64,000 nt of DNA from Clostridioides difficile. GTDB lineage: Bacteria > Bacillota > Clostridia > Peptostreptococcales > Peptostreptococcaceae. The stretch lies in assembly GCA_012955965.1 (NCBI GenBank), contig JABBZI010000008.1:62001-126000 (forward strand), in the 5' to 3' direction. The stretch's first letter is position 1, and each line of letters opens with the position of its first letter. The notes under the pieces were generated by a model. It did not search any database and had not been told where the DNA came from. It saw only the letters and a program-made list of their open reading frames with translations. Position numbers and translations under genes: made by a program. Below are positions 16,926-26,089 of the stretch, piece by piece.

Positions 16926-19064
16926 TTATGTATTTAATAGATCTGAATCTATTAAATATTGAATATTAAATATAATATCGTCATTACACATGTCTAGCGA
17001 ATATGCTTTCTTAAACATTATACCTGCATCTTCATAATTTCCTTCCATCATATTAACAATACCTTTTATATTTAATATTTCTAATTCTTCACCAAACATA
17101 TCTGCATATTCATTAATTAATTGCTTTGAATTCTTTGTATCTCCGCTATTTATAATTTTTTCTATATTATTTAGGAATTCTTTTTTTAAAATTTTAAATT
17201 CATTTTTTTCTTCCAATTCTCTTTCAATATCTTTTATAAGAATCTTGATTATTTTATTATAGTATGGATATTCACTTAATAAATCTTTTAAATCCTCTAA
17301 ATATTTTTTTTCATTATTATTTCTAACTTCGCCCAATAATTTAAACTTTAATACAAATCTTTCTAAATCACTATTTATATATTTCAATAGTTGCTTATCT
17401 TCCATACTAGCATATATTTTCTTTATATATTGATATGAGTACATGATGTAAAGATAAAATAGCTCCTTGTATCTTTTTTCATTTAATGCATTACTATCTA
17501 AAACAACTTTGGAAAGTATTTTTAGTGTCATTATTTTATTGATATCAAAAGTAATCTGATATTCTAAAATATCTTTATACAACTTAAAAGCAAATTTTCT
17601 ATCATAGCTAAGACTATAATGGATATATTTCTCTATCCATATATAATCTAATCTACAAAGTATATCAAATATATTTATATTACTTTCAGAAGCTATAATT
17701 ATAATTGGTGAATATATTTCCATTTGTTCTAACTCAAGAAGTCTAATACATTGATTTAAAGATATATTTTTACTTAATCTTATTCTATTGAAATCTCCAT
17801 AACTTCCTTCTATCATAGACAATATTCTGTATATATTATCTTTATCACTCTCCTTTACATTTTGTATAAATGATTCTAACTTTTCATAAAATATTTTTCT
17901 TTCAATCAGTGAATTAGGCAATTTCTTGTAATAATCAAATATATTTTCGAACATATCTAATTTATACAATGACATAAATACACAAAAATATACTTCTCTT
18001 TTTTTCTCTTCATCTATAATATTTTCGAATTCTTCCAGTACTGAATTATATTTTTCTAGTTTATAATAGATTTTTATTATTGTAATAATTGCCTTATCTT
18101 CCAAGCCAATAGAATCCACATCTGAAAACAGACTATTTGTTTGGGTACTTACATCATAATTAGTGGACAAATAAATGAATCTTTTGTATGAATCTATACT
18201 ATTCTCATACTTACTTAGACCAACTTGTGCTTGAGCTAGATGATAATATATATCAATATTATTTCTATCTTTTTCTATATATTTCGAACATAATTTTTCA
18301 CATTTTTTATATTCACCTAAAGCTAGATATGTCTTTGCTAAATTTATCGTTACATATCCTGGTATAAAACTAAACTTCCTATATAAATTATTACTTTTCT
18401 CCAGATAGAATAATGCATCTTGGTATTTCCCTAATATAATAAAATTCTTTCCTAGCTGGTAGTTAACGTATGGGTCTTCTTTATCATTTTCTAACATACT
18501 AAATAACAGTTCTTCATTTCTCTTAACTTTACACAATCTAACCTCTTCATCCTCAAATATATACCCATAGTGATCTAAATAAGCTATATTATGAAATATA
18601 GGATTTTTGTATAAAGGTTGTTCATGGACTTTACCTACATATTTGAAATCTTCATTTTTAAAAAGTCTTAATACAGAACTATATCCATATGAATCTTTGT
18701 CTAAAGAATATATATTTTTTAACTTTATTGATGCAGAATTAAATTTTTTATGCATATCACAATCAAAAAATTCTATTAATTTAGTACAATCTATTAATAC
18801 CTCATCTGCATCAAGTATAAATATCCATTTACCCTTTGCATAAGATATAGATTTATTTCTCATATTTGAAAAGTCGCTATCCCATTCATGAAAATAAACA
18901 TTGTTAGTATAATTCTTAGCTATTTCAACAGTATTATCAGTAGAACCAGTATCAACTATTATTAACTCACTCTCTATAGAATTTCTTAATTTTGTTAACG
19001 ACTCTAGCATTTTTTTTAATATTTTTTCTTCATTCCTTACTATCATTACTATACTAAGTAGCAT
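16926..19064 (-). CDS. Large flagellin glycosyltransferase (GT2 + TPR), first gene after fliC
   Basis: The 712-residue protein starts with a GT2 domain: LLSIVMIVRNEEKILKKMLESL, IIVDTGSTDNTVEIAKN and FILDADEVL (DxD-type metal site), residues 1 to about 200. The rest is TPR-like repeats (YVNYQLGKNFIILGKYQDALFYLEKS and so on). The gene directly after fliC in C. difficile is known to attach the first GlcNAc to flagellin Ser/Thr, and this position and build fit that role. The specific activity is inferred. AAAGGAAA precedes the ATG. Confidence 0.87.
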   Translation of the reverse strand: MLLSIVMIVRNEEKILKKMLESLTKLRNSIESELIIVDTGSTDNTVEIAKNYTNNVYFHEWDSDFSNMRNKSISYAKGKWIFILDADEVLIDCTKLIEFFDCDMHKKFNSASIKLKNIYSLDKDSYGYSSVLRLFKNEDFKYVGKVHEQPLYKNPIFHNIAYLDHYGYIFEDEEVRLCKVKRNEELLFSMLENDKEDPYVNYQLGKNFIILGKYQDALFYLEKSNNLYRKFSFIPGYVTINLAKTYLALGEYKKCEKLCSKYIEKDRNNIDIYYHLAQAQVGLSKYENSIDSYKRFIYLSTNYDVSTQTNSLFSDVDSIGLEDKAIITIIKIYYKLEKYNSVLEEFENIIDEEKKREVYFCVFMSLYKLDMFENIFDYYKKLPNSLIERKIFYEKLESFIQNVKESDKDNIYRILSMIEGSYGDFNRIRLSKNISLNQCIRLLELEQMEIYSPIIIIASESNINIFDILCRLDYIWIEKYIHYSLSYDRKFAFKLYKDILEYQITFDINKIMTLKILSKVVLDSNALNEKRYKELFYLYIMYSYQYIKKIYASMEDKQLLKYINSDLERFVLKFKLLGEVRNNNEKKYLEDLKDLLSEYPYYNKIIKILIKDIERELEEKNEFKILKKEFLNNIEKIINSGDTKNSKQLINEYADMFGEELEILNIKGIVNMMEGNYEDAGIMFKKAYSLDMCNDDIIFNIQYLIDSDLLNT

Positions 19065-19091
19065 AATCTTTTTCCTTTCAATGCTATTATT

Positions 19092-19132
19092 AAAAAAGTA
19101 AAGAGCAAAGCATCGCTTTACTCTTTACTTTA
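19092..19132 (-). terminator. Intrinsic terminator after fliC
   Basis: A long hairpin (AAAGTAAAGAG...CTCTTTACTTT with inner AAAGC/GCTTT) is followed on the minus strand by TTTTTTAAT. It ends the abundant fliC transcript; readthrough or a separate promoter must supply the glycosylation genes. Confidence 0.88.
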
Positions 19133-19152
19133 TAGGTATATTTTCATAAAAT

Positions 19153-20025
19153 TTATCCTAATAATTGTAGGACTCCTTGAGGTTGTTGATTAGCTTGGGC
19201 AAGCATTGATTGTGATGCTTGTACTAATATATTCATTTTTGATAAAGTAACCATCTCTGAAGCAACATCTGTATCTCTTATTCTTGACTCTGCTGCTGTA
19301 ACATTTTCTAAAGTATTACTTAAGTTATTTTGAGTTGATTCCAATCTGTTTTGTTGTGCTCCTAGTTTTGCTCTTGATTGGTTGATTTCTTTTAGTGCTA
19401 CATCTAGACTAGATGCCATTTGCTTAGCTGCATCTGTTCCTGATGAACCAGAAACCTTCATATCCCCAATTGTAGTACTTGTTATATTCGCATTACTCAT
19501 TACACTAGAAGTATCAACTAACTCTACAGTTATTTCATTGTCATTGTTACTTGTTCCTGATACATTTGTTCCAAAATTAGCTCCAACTTGTAATCTTACA
19601 TTTGATGCACTTCCATCTAATAGTTTCTTTCCATTAAACTCAGTTGCACTTGAAATTCTTTCAATCTCATCTTTTAATTGACTTAATTCATCAGATATTT
19701 TTTTTCTTTCTTCTTCAGTATTAGTTTCATTTGCAGATTGTAGTGATAAAGTTCTCATTCTTTGTAATATATTTCCTGTTTCTTCTAAAGCACCTTCTGC
19801 TGTTTGTACAACAGATATACCATCTTGAACGTTTCTACCAGCTTGGTCTAAACCTTTAATTTGTGCTCTCATTTTTTCAGATATTGCAAGACCAGCAGCA
19901 TCATCAGCCGCTCTCTTTATTCTAACCCCAGAAGATAACTTCTCCATCGATTTACTTTGACTACTTACGTTTCTTCCCATTTGATTGTTCGCTATTAAAG
20001 CACTTACGTTTGTATTAACTCTCAT
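19153..20025 (-). CDS. fliC: Flagellin FliC
   Basis: The 290-residue flagellin starts MRVNTNVSALIANNQMGRNVSSQSKSMEKLSSGVRIKRAADDAAGLAISEKMRAQIKG (D0/D1) and ends with the matching C-terminal D0 helix (MLAQANQQPQGVLQLLG). The short central region (about residues 145-205) is rich in Ser/Thr (TNVSGTSNN, DTSSVMSNANITSTT, VSGSSGTDA), which are likely O-glycosylation sites for the adjacent F2 enzymes. AAGGAGGG precedes the ATG; this RBS is also a probable CsrA site. Expression is expected to need SigD and to be damped by CsrA until FliW is released. Confidence 0.98.
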   Translation of the reverse strand: MRVNTNVSALIANNQMGRNVSSQSKSMEKLSSGVRIKRAADDAAGLAISEKMRAQIKGLDQAGRNVQDGISVVQTAEGALEETGNILQRMRTLSLQSANETNTEEERKKISDELSQLKDEIERISSATEFNGKKLLDGSASNVRLQVGANFGTNVSGTSNNDNEITVELVDTSSVMSNANITSTTIGDMKVSGSSGTDAAKQMASSLDVALKEINQSRAKLGAQQNRLESTQNNLSNTLENVTAAESRIRDTDVASEMVTLSKMNILVQASQSMLAQANQQPQGVLQLLG

Positions 20026-20035
20026 TAATTTACCC

Positions 20036-20062
20036 TCCTTAGTATAGCTGACATCCTTGTCA
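20036..20062 (-). promoter_or_regulatory. CsrA-binding hairpin and RBS-overlapping GGA in the fliC leader
   Basis: On the minus strand TGACAAGGATGTCA (20062-20049) forms a small hairpin with AAGGAT in the loop, and ACAAGGATGT matches the known CsrA consensus RUACARGGAUGU. A second GGA at 20038-20036 lies in the ribosome binding site, 18 bases downstream. Two spaced GGA sites, one covering the RBS, are how CsrA represses hag in Bacillus subtilis. Confidence 0.85.
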
Positions 20063-20100
20063 TTTCTAATTTTAATTTTTTATGTTAACCTTTCACTCAT

Positions 20101-20129
20101 ATAATCGGACAAGTTAATCTATAACTTTA
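20101..20129 (-). promoter_or_regulatory. SigD-type promoter of fliC
   Basis: On the minus strand TAAA (20129-20126) and TCCGATTA (20109-20102) are separated by 16 bases, close to the SigD consensus TAAA-N15-GCCGATAA. The start of transcription would fall about 70 bases before the fliC ATG, leaving room for the CsrA sites. Confidence 0.75.
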
Positions 20130-20462
20130 TACTTTTTTATTAAAAATGTTTACTTTTTCTCTATTCAATTTGGAATACATTGTATTTACTTGCTTTGTTA
20201 ACTTATATTCATGTAACTCTTTTTTAACTTCTAATAAGTTTTTTTGCAAAGTGTTTTGTATTTTACTATCAATATAAATTAACTTCATATCATTATAAAT
20301 ACTTATGAAATTTTCTTTATCATTTTCATCTATACTATTTATAATTTTTTGTCTATCGTCTAACCTATTGCTTATACATTGATATTCTTCTTCTTCAATA
20401 AGCTTTATAATTTGTAGAGATATTTCTTTATATAAATTTAATTTATCTTCCAAAATTTCCAT
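20127..20462 (-). CDS. Small FliT-like flagellar protein downstream of fliD
   Basis: This 111-residue, highly charged helical protein (MEILEDKLNLYKEISLQIIKLIEEEEYQCISNRLDDRQKIINSIDE) begins 2 bases after the end of fliD. Size, helical nature and position between fliD and fliC match FliT, the export chaperone of the filament cap; sequence similarity is too low to be sure. The SigD promoter of fliC overlaps its 3' end. Confidence 0.7.
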   Translation of the reverse strand: MEILEDKLNLYKEISLQIIKLIEEEEYQCISNRLDDRQKIINSIDENDKENFISIYNDMKLIYIDSKIQNTLQKNLLEVKKELHEYKLTKQVNTMYSKLNREKVNIFNKKV

Positions 20463-20464
20463 TA

Positions 20465-21982
20465 TTATTTACCTTGTGAAAAATAATTCATTTGAGAATT
20501 ATACTGATTTAACAAAGATTCTAGAGCTGAATATTTTGCATAAAGTCTTTTCTCTTTATCATTCATTTTTTCAACCAATCTATTTATATTTTTTTCCTGC
20601 TCTGCAATTTGTTTAGAATATATATTTTCACTTGCAGAAGCAGTTTTTTCTATACCAGCCTTCTCTGCAAATTTAGAACCTGAACTGCCTGTATATTCAT
20701 ACATTATATCTTTTAATTTTTCAAACATACCCTTATCATCACTATTTGAAGAATATCCAGCTAAAACTTTATATACTTTATCACTATCTTCTATAATAGC
20801 ATTTGAAAAAACACTTTCATCAAATGATATCTGTCCTTTTTTATTATAATTCTCATGTTCATTAATGCCTATTTTTCTTAAAGCCTCAATATCTGTTGCA
20901 TCTCCAAAAAACATAGATTGAATATCTTCTACAAAGGCTCTTAATTCATCATCATTTCTAAGTACACCTTCTTTTGCCTTCTTATCCCATTTTTCTATTT
21001 CTTCTGTTGACATGTCTTCTTTTTGATCATCTGTAAGAGGTGGGTAATCTTTTGGCTTTTTAGTAGTTACTAATCCATATACTTTATCCATCAATTTATT
21101 GTAATCTTCTACAAATGCCTTCATATTTTTAGTAGCTTCTTCAGTATCAGTAACAGAAACTAGTTTAGCATTTCCTTTTGAGTTCACATTATAAGAAATG
21201 TTATCTATTACAAATGCGTTTGATTCTTTATTTATATGTACTACTCTTCCATTTTCATCAGTTATATCAGCTTCTAAATTTTTTCCATATGTAGATGCAA
21301 CTTTATTACCAGCACCATCTGTTGTAAATGTAATTCCATTATCACTAGCAATTTGTGCAGCTAAATTATCATTCCCACTTACTTTTAAATTAAGTTCTGA
21401 GGATGTTCCAGTTTGCTTTCTGGAAATCATTAATTCACCTGTAAGCTCACTATATGAAGCTTTTATGTCTTTATCTTCACAAAGGGAATTTATTTTACTA
21501 ACAATAGTACTTGTAGTATCCTGTTCAGAAATAGGTATGTTTACATCTCCTATAGTCAATGAACTTGCGCCACTAGCATTGGGAGGGAATTGTTGAACAA
21601 TAGGTGTACTTGAATTTAGCTTAATTGTTACTTTTGCTGGTTCTGCCATTTGTGATATAGCAAACTGGTAGTTTATCTTATTTGCGCCAGCTGACCCATT
21701 TGCAACTATAACACTATCATCAGAACTTTTTATTTTCAAAGATGAATATGCGTTTTTGCTTATTATATTGTTCTTAGAATCAAGTCCAAAATATTTCTCA
21801 TACATATCTTTTGATTCTTTGATAATATCTCTGTATATTTCTTGTTTCCATTTAACTATTTGTTGTGCTTGTTTTGCTTTGTCAACCTTTTCTTTATCTC
21901 TGACCATACTAGCTTCTATTATTCCTTCCATATCGAAGCTTCCTGAAAGACCTGTAACTCTTATAGGACTTATCTTTGACAT
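20465..21982 (-). CDS. fliD: Flagellar filament cap protein FliD
   Basis: The 505-residue protein has the FliD N-terminal region (MSKISPIRVTGLSGSFDMEGIIEASMVRDKEKVDKAKQAQQIVKWKQEIYRDI), a middle beta-rich part (residues about 75-300) and C-terminal helices ending LESLLNQYNSQMNYFSQGK. FliD caps the filament tip and guides flagellin folding; in C. difficile it is also reported as an adhesin. It lies 11 bases after fliS2, with a GGAGGA-type RBS. Confidence 0.96.
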   Translation of the reverse strand: MSKISPIRVTGLSGSFDMEGIIEASMVRDKEKVDKAKQAQQIVKWKQEIYRDIIKESKDMYEKYFGLDSKNNIISKNAYSSLKIKSSDDSVIVANGSAGANKINYQFAISQMAEPAKVTIKLNSSTPIVQQFPPNASGASSLTIGDVNIPISEQDTTSTIVSKINSLCEDKDIKASYSELTGELMISRKQTGTSSELNLKVSGNDNLAAQIASDNGITFTTDGAGNKVASTYGKNLEADITDENGRVVHINKESNAFVIDNISYNVNSKGNAKLVSVTDTEEATKNMKAFVEDYNKLMDKVYGLVTTKKPKDYPPLTDDQKEDMSTEEIEKWDKKAKEGVLRNDDELRAFVEDIQSMFFGDATDIEALRKIGINEHENYNKKGQISFDESVFSNAIIEDSDKVYKVLAGYSSNSDDKGMFEKLKDIMYEYTGSSGSKFAEKAGIEKTASASENIYSKQIAEQEKNINRLVEKMNDKEKRLYAKYSALESLLNQYNSQMNYFSQGK

Positions 21983-21993
21983 ACTTACTCCTC

Positions 21994-22356
21994 CTATCTG
22001 CTATCTTTTGATTTATTATTTGCTTCATACCACATATCTCTAATTTGTTGTATTATTGGTAGTACTTCATCTATTATTTTTATATCATTTGTCATACTTG
22101 CTTTTGATAATTCATATCTTATAAAATCATAAACATTGTACATATCTTTTGCCCATTGACCTACACTTTGATCTAATGTAGCCATTAATTCTGTAAATAT
22201 ATCTTGCACCCGAGCAAGTTCTTTATATGATTTTTGCATATCTCTATCTATCATTGTAATTCTTGATATCTTTGTAGATTCCACAGCTCTATCCAAAAGT
22301 GCCAATAATAATTCTTCTTGAGAAAGTTTATTTAATTCATCTAAATTTAATTTCAT
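21994..22356 (-). CDS. fliS2: Flagellin chaperone FliS, second copy
   Basis: The 120-residue FliS homologue is a tandem paralogue of the upstream copy; both share ITELM-type blocks such as RVQDIFTELM and QWAKDMYNVYDFIRYELS. FliS binds the flagellin C-terminus before export. This copy lacks the usual N-terminal Y-rich start (MKLNLDELNKLSQEELLLALLDRAVE) that the other keeps, suggesting divergence of binding. It is 3 bases from the first copy. Confidence 0.93.
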   Translation of the reverse strand: MKLNLDELNKLSQEELLLALLDRAVESTKISRITMIDRDMQKSYKELARVQDIFTELMATLDQSVGQWAKDMYNVYDFIRYELSKASMTNDIKIIDEVLPIIQQIRDMWYEANNKSKDSR

Positions 22357-22359
22357 TGA

Positions 22360-22752
22360 TTACCCTCTATTTCTTTCTTCTTTACTTTTTTTATCAGCTT
22401 CATGCCATGTATCTTTGATTTGCTCTATTACAGGTAACACATTATCTATTATTTGAACATCCTTTCTTATATTTGCTCTTGATAATTCATATCTGACAAA
22501 GTCATAAACTCTATACATATCTTTTGCCCATTGGCCTGCATTTTGATCTAGTGTTACCATTAATTCTGTGAATATATCTTGAACTCTTACAAGTTCTTTA
22601 TGTGCCCTTTGCATATTCTTATCTACAATAGATAATCTAGCTATCTTTGTATATTTTACTGCTCCATCTACAAGCATCAATAGCAATTGTTCTTTTGATG
22701 CCATAAACACTGAATTTTGCTTATAATAATTATAAGGATTTTCTCCATACAT
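22360..22752 (-). CDS. fliS1: Flagellin chaperone FliS, first copy
   Basis: The 130-residue protein has the typical FliS start MYGENPYNYYKQNSVFMASKEQLLLMLVDGAVKY. It keeps premature flagellin unfolded and hands it to the export apparatus; FliS is also known to compete for FliC with FliW in the CsrA circuit of Bacillus. GGAGG lies upstream. It precedes a diverged second copy. Confidence 0.95.
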   Translation of the reverse strand: MYGENPYNYYKQNSVFMASKEQLLLMLVDGAVKYTKIARLSIVDKNMQRAHKELVRVQDIFTELMVTLDQNAGQWAKDMYRVYDFVRYELSRANIRKDVQIIDNVLPVIEQIKDTWHEADKKSKEERNRG

Positions 22753-22775
22753 AAACTGCTTCCTCCAGATACTTT

Positions 22776-22988
22776 TTATTTTAAATTATTCAAAATCTCT
22801 ATATTTTTCTTTGTTGCTTTTATGTTTTCATCCTTTATCTTTTCATAAATTTCTTTTCTTAATATTCCTATATTATTTGGTGCCGATATAGCTAATTTAA
22901 TATTATTTCCGTCAACACCTACCACCTTGACTTCAATATTTTCTCCTATAAGTATTGCCTCTCCCTTTTTTCTAGAAATAACTAACAT
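22776..22988 (-). CDS. csrA: Carbon storage regulator CsrA
   Basis: The 70-residue RNA-binding protein starts MLVISRKKGEAILIGENIEVKVVGVDGNNIKLAISAPNNI, the conserved CsrA beta-sheet including the key Arg in IGILRKEIYE. It represses translation of flagellin mRNA by binding GGA hairpins, and the fliC leader in this window carries a matching site. It overlaps fliW by 7 bases, so the two are translationally coupled. Confidence 0.97.
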   Translation of the reverse strand: MLVISRKKGEAILIGENIEVKVVGVDGNNIKLAISAPNNIGILRKEIYEKIKDENIKATKKNIEILNNLK

Positions 22989-23374
22989 CCATTATCACCC
23001 CTTGATAATGGATGCCTTATACAGTAAGTTTCATCTTGCGAAATTATTTGCATTCCATAATTATTTTTTACATTTATTATTATAGGAGCTTTCATATTTA
23101 CAGTTGATTCTTTCAAAGTTGACCCAAGAGTTATTATATTAAACATAAGAATATCATTAGGAGATTCTACTTCGAGCTTTTCAATTATATCCTGATTTAG
23201 AACTATTTCATATTCATCCATAATCTCAAATGGTGATATAACAATAAATCCTATACAATCTTCTTCAGTAGAATTAAATTCTTTTAAAATGTTATTATTT
23301 TCTATATCTAAAAGCTCATATTCTTTTAGATTTTCAAATCCTAGTATTCCTTTTTTTAATGTAATCTTCATCAT
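22982..23374 (-). CDS. fliW: Flagellar assembly factor FliW (CsrA antagonist)
   Basis: The 130-residue protein (KITLKKGILGFENLKEYELLDIENNN..., FIVISPFEIMDEYEIVL, NIITLGSTLKESTVNMKAPIIINVKN) is a typical FliW. FliW binds either flagellin or CsrA; when flagellin is exported, free FliW removes CsrA from fliC mRNA. The start is ATGATG at 23374 without a clear Shine-Dalgarno sequence, close behind flgL, so coupling is likely. Confidence 0.95.
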   Translation of the reverse strand: MMKITLKKGILGFENLKEYELLDIENNNILKEFNSTEEDCIGFIVISPFEIMDEYEIVLNQDIIEKLEVESPNDILMFNIITLGSTLKESTVNMKAPIIINVKNNYGMQIISQDETYCIRHPLSRGDNGC

Positions 23375-23389
23375 ATCTGCGTTATTTTA

Positions 23390-24322
23390 CTATATGTAGT
23401 CTAATATAGATACATTAAATAACTTTCCTCCTGTTTGTAGTGAAGCTTGATAAGTTAATTCTGCTGCCTTTAATTGAACAAGTTTTTCTCCATAATCTAT
23501 CTCTTCATTTTGTGATAGAATATCCTTTAACTGTATCAAACTATCATCATTTTTTTCCTTCATAGCATCTACTGTATTCGCCTTTGTTCCATATATAGAT
23601 CTAACATTCACTGTATTTTCTATCAGTTTATCCATATCACTTAAACAAGTTGTTGTTAACTCCTTTATAGCATCTTCATCTGGATTTGCTAGTTTTTTTG
23701 ATATATTATTTAACTCTTTAAATGGGTCAGCCTTTGTTGGGTCAAATCCAAGACTACTCAACTTAACATTGTAATCTACACTTATTCCTTGGGCAACATC
23801 CATACTCAAAGAGTCTTTTAATTTATCAAGATTTATACTAGAGTTGAATTTTAAACTTACTGAGCCATCAGGATTATCTATACACTCAACAGGTGGTATA
23901 CCTGTATTTGAGCCTGAAAATATGTACTTACCTTCATGTGTTGCATTCAAGGCATTTGCAATCTCCTTCATTTTTTCATTAGTCGAATTGCTAAGAGTTT
24001 TTAGTTCATCCTCTGAATATGCGCCATCTCCACTTGCTACCAATGTTTTCTTTATATCTGTCAATAATTTTCCAAGTTGATCTAGTGAAGTATCAGTAGT
24101 TTCTAACCAATTTCCTGTATCTTTACAATTTTCAATATAACTCTCCATAGTTTTTATTTCACTCTTTGAATTCAATATTTTTATTGCTTTATATGGATTA
24201 TCAGACAGTTTATTTATTTCTTTTGTCGTATTAACTTGTCTATTAACCTTATCTAATCTTTGTAAATTATCTTGTAGCGAATTTAGATAACTGCTAGACA
24301 TCATACCTGTACTAACTCTCAT
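23390..24322 (-). CDS. flgL: Hook-filament junction protein FlgL
   Basis: The 310-residue protein starts MRVSTGMMSSSYLNSLQDNLQRLDKVNRQVNTTKEINKLSDNPYKAIK, a flagellin-like D0/D1 helix, and ends with ELTYQASLQTGGKLFNVSILDYI. With FlgK it joins hook to filament. It lies 18 bases after flgK. Confidence 0.96.
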   Translation of the reverse strand: MRVSTGMMSSSYLNSLQDNLQRLDKVNRQVNTTKEINKLSDNPYKAIKILNSKSEIKTMESYIENCKDTGNWLETTDTSLDQLGKLLTDIKKTLVASGDGAYSEDELKTLSNSTNEKMKEIANALNATHEGKYIFSGSNTGIPPVECIDNPDGSVSLKFNSSINLDKLKDSLSMDVAQGISVDYNVKLSSLGFDPTKADPFKELNNISKKLANPDEDAIKELTTTCLSDMDKLIENTVNVRSIYGTKANTVDAMKEKNDDSLIQLKDILSQNEEIDYGEKLVQLKAAELTYQASLQTGGKLFNVSILDYI

Positions 24323-24340
24323 TATAAAATCTCCCTTCTA

Positions 24341-25651
24341 TTAAATTATTCCATTTATTACAACATCCAACAGTTGAACAGCTGTTGACATAACTTTTGC
24401 ACTAGCTTGATATGAACGTTGTACTTTTATAAGCTCTGTCATTTCTTCATCTAAAGATACACCTGAAACACTCATTCGAGAGCTATCAATATTATTTATA
24501 ATTTTACGTTGATTCACTTCATCTTGATTTACTTTTTTAGAATCTAAACCTACTGATTCTGCAAAAGCTTTATAGTGGTCACTTATTGTACTTACTTTTC
24601 CACCAACTACCCCGATATCTATTTTTTCATCTTTTAGCTTAGCAATCTTTGAAGCCTCATCAGCAGTAAGCTTTAATTCATTTGGATTACTCTTTATTGC
24701 TGGATTTATTTTTATTATGTCTTCACCAGCCACATTTGAAGTTATAAAAAAATCTCTTACTGTTATCCCAGGACATGCATTATAAACATCATTTATCTGT
24801 TTAGCTAATCCATCAGATACATCTTTTAAATCGCTTTTATATGTATCAATTTTTCCATGCATCTCAAACAATCCTTGTAAAGTTCCTGATACACCTGTTT
24901 TCCAAGTTCCATCTACATTTTTTAATTCACTAAGTTCTAGTTTTCCATCTGCAAGCATATTTTTAACATCACTATTTTCAAGGTCTAATTTAAAACTTAA
25001 ATCATCTAATATTCTATCTCTTTCATCAAGTAAATCATTTGGGGTAGAACCAGAACCAGATATAACATCAATAGACTTATTTAAATCTTCAAGACTTTTT
25101 AACATGTCATTTATCTGCTTTATTTCGGAGTTTATATTATCATCTATATCTCCTTTTAATTTATCAAGTTTTTTATAACTCTCACTTATTAAAGTTGCTA
25201 AATTTGATGCATTTTCTACCACGAGACTTTTTTTACTGTCACTATTTATATCCTTTGCTAATGATTCCCATCCTTTAAAAAAATCATCTATCCCTGCAGA
25301 TATTCCATAATCAGATGGTTCATTTATTATAGTTTCTATAGTATTGTAGTAGTCATATTTTGAAACTGTCTTACCATATTTATGGGCTTCTGCTCTAAAC
25401 TGATAATCATAAAAACTGTTTCTAGCTCTTGTTACATCGGTTACATATACACCTGTGCCTAATTGCCCTCTTCCAATTGCATTATTCAAGCTAGGCATAT
25501 ACATAGGGCTATTTGTGGCAAATTCTGTTCTTTGCCTAGAATAACCTTCTGTATCTAGATTACTTATATTATGAGAAATCGTCTGTATTGCTTTTTGATG
25601 CGCATTCATGCCTGAATTGGCTGTATTTAAAATGGAAAATAATCCCGCCAT
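24341..25651 (-). CDS. flgK: Hook-filament junction protein FlgK
   Basis: The 436-residue protein has the rod/hook N-terminal motif (SGMNAHQKAIQTISHNISNLDTEGYSRQRTEF) and C-terminal helix (EMTELIKVQRSYQASAKVMSTAVQLLDVVIN). It is at the short end for FlgK, lacking large outer domains. It is expressed with flgL and FlgN-like from the flgM promoter region. Confidence 0.96.
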   Translation of the reverse strand: MAGLFSILNTANSGMNAHQKAIQTISHNISNLDTEGYSRQRTEFATNSPMYMPSLNNAIGRGQLGTGVYVTDVTRARNSFYDYQFRAEAHKYGKTVSKYDYYNTIETIINEPSDYGISAGIDDFFKGWESLAKDINSDSKKSLVVENASNLATLISESYKKLDKLKGDIDDNINSEIKQINDMLKSLEDLNKSIDVISGSGSTPNDLLDERDRILDDLSFKLDLENSDVKNMLADGKLELSELKNVDGTWKTGVSGTLQGLFEMHGKIDTYKSDLKDVSDGLAKQINDVYNACPGITVRDFFITSNVAGEDIIKINPAIKSNPNELKLTADEASKIAKLKDEKIDIGVVGGKVSTISDHYKAFAESVGLDSKKVNQDEVNQRKIINNIDSSRMSVSGVSLDEEMTELIKVQRSYQASAKVMSTAVQLLDVVINGII

Positions 25652-25668
25652 ATTTTTCCTCCTAACAT

Positions 25669-26085
25669 CTATTTTCTAATATTTCCATAAGAATTATAAG
25701 TTGTAGTTTGTTTATCCATTGGTTTTATAAAATTAATCATCTTTTTCGTAAAGATAAGTTCTTTCTTTATTAGAGAATCATTTGACTCTTGCTGATTTTT
25801 AGCCAAAGCAATAATATGCTTTAAGTCTGTATATATTTCTTTTAAATATTCATCATTACTATTTTCAACAACTTCACTCATTGAAACATCTTCATTAAAA
25901 AGTTGTCTTCTCTTTATCTCAATAGATGCGAGTTCCCTACTAATATCTTCTAGTTTAGGATTTAGCCTATTTAGATTCTCTATATCTTTTACAACTATAT
26001 AATCAAATTGCTCTTCTAATAATTCCATCATATTACCAAGTATCTTTTTTTCTTCATATATTATAACTTTTAAGTCTGTAATCAT
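25669..26085 (-). CDS. flgN: FlgN-like export chaperone
   Basis: The 138-residue helical protein (MITDLKVIIYEEKKILGNMMELLEEQFDYIVVKDIENLNRLNPKLEDISRELASIE) matches the size and helix pattern of FlgN, chaperone of FlgK and FlgL. It sits between flgM and flgK, the usual place. AGGA precedes the ATG. Confidence 0.85.
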   Translation of the reverse strand: MITDLKVIIYEEKKILGNMMELLEEQFDYIVVKDIENLNRLNPKLEDISRELASIEIKRRQLFNEDVSMSEVVENSNDEYLKEIYTDLKHIIALAKNQQESNDSLIKKELIFTKKMINFIKPMDKQTTTYNSYGNIRK

Positions 26086-26089
26086 GACT

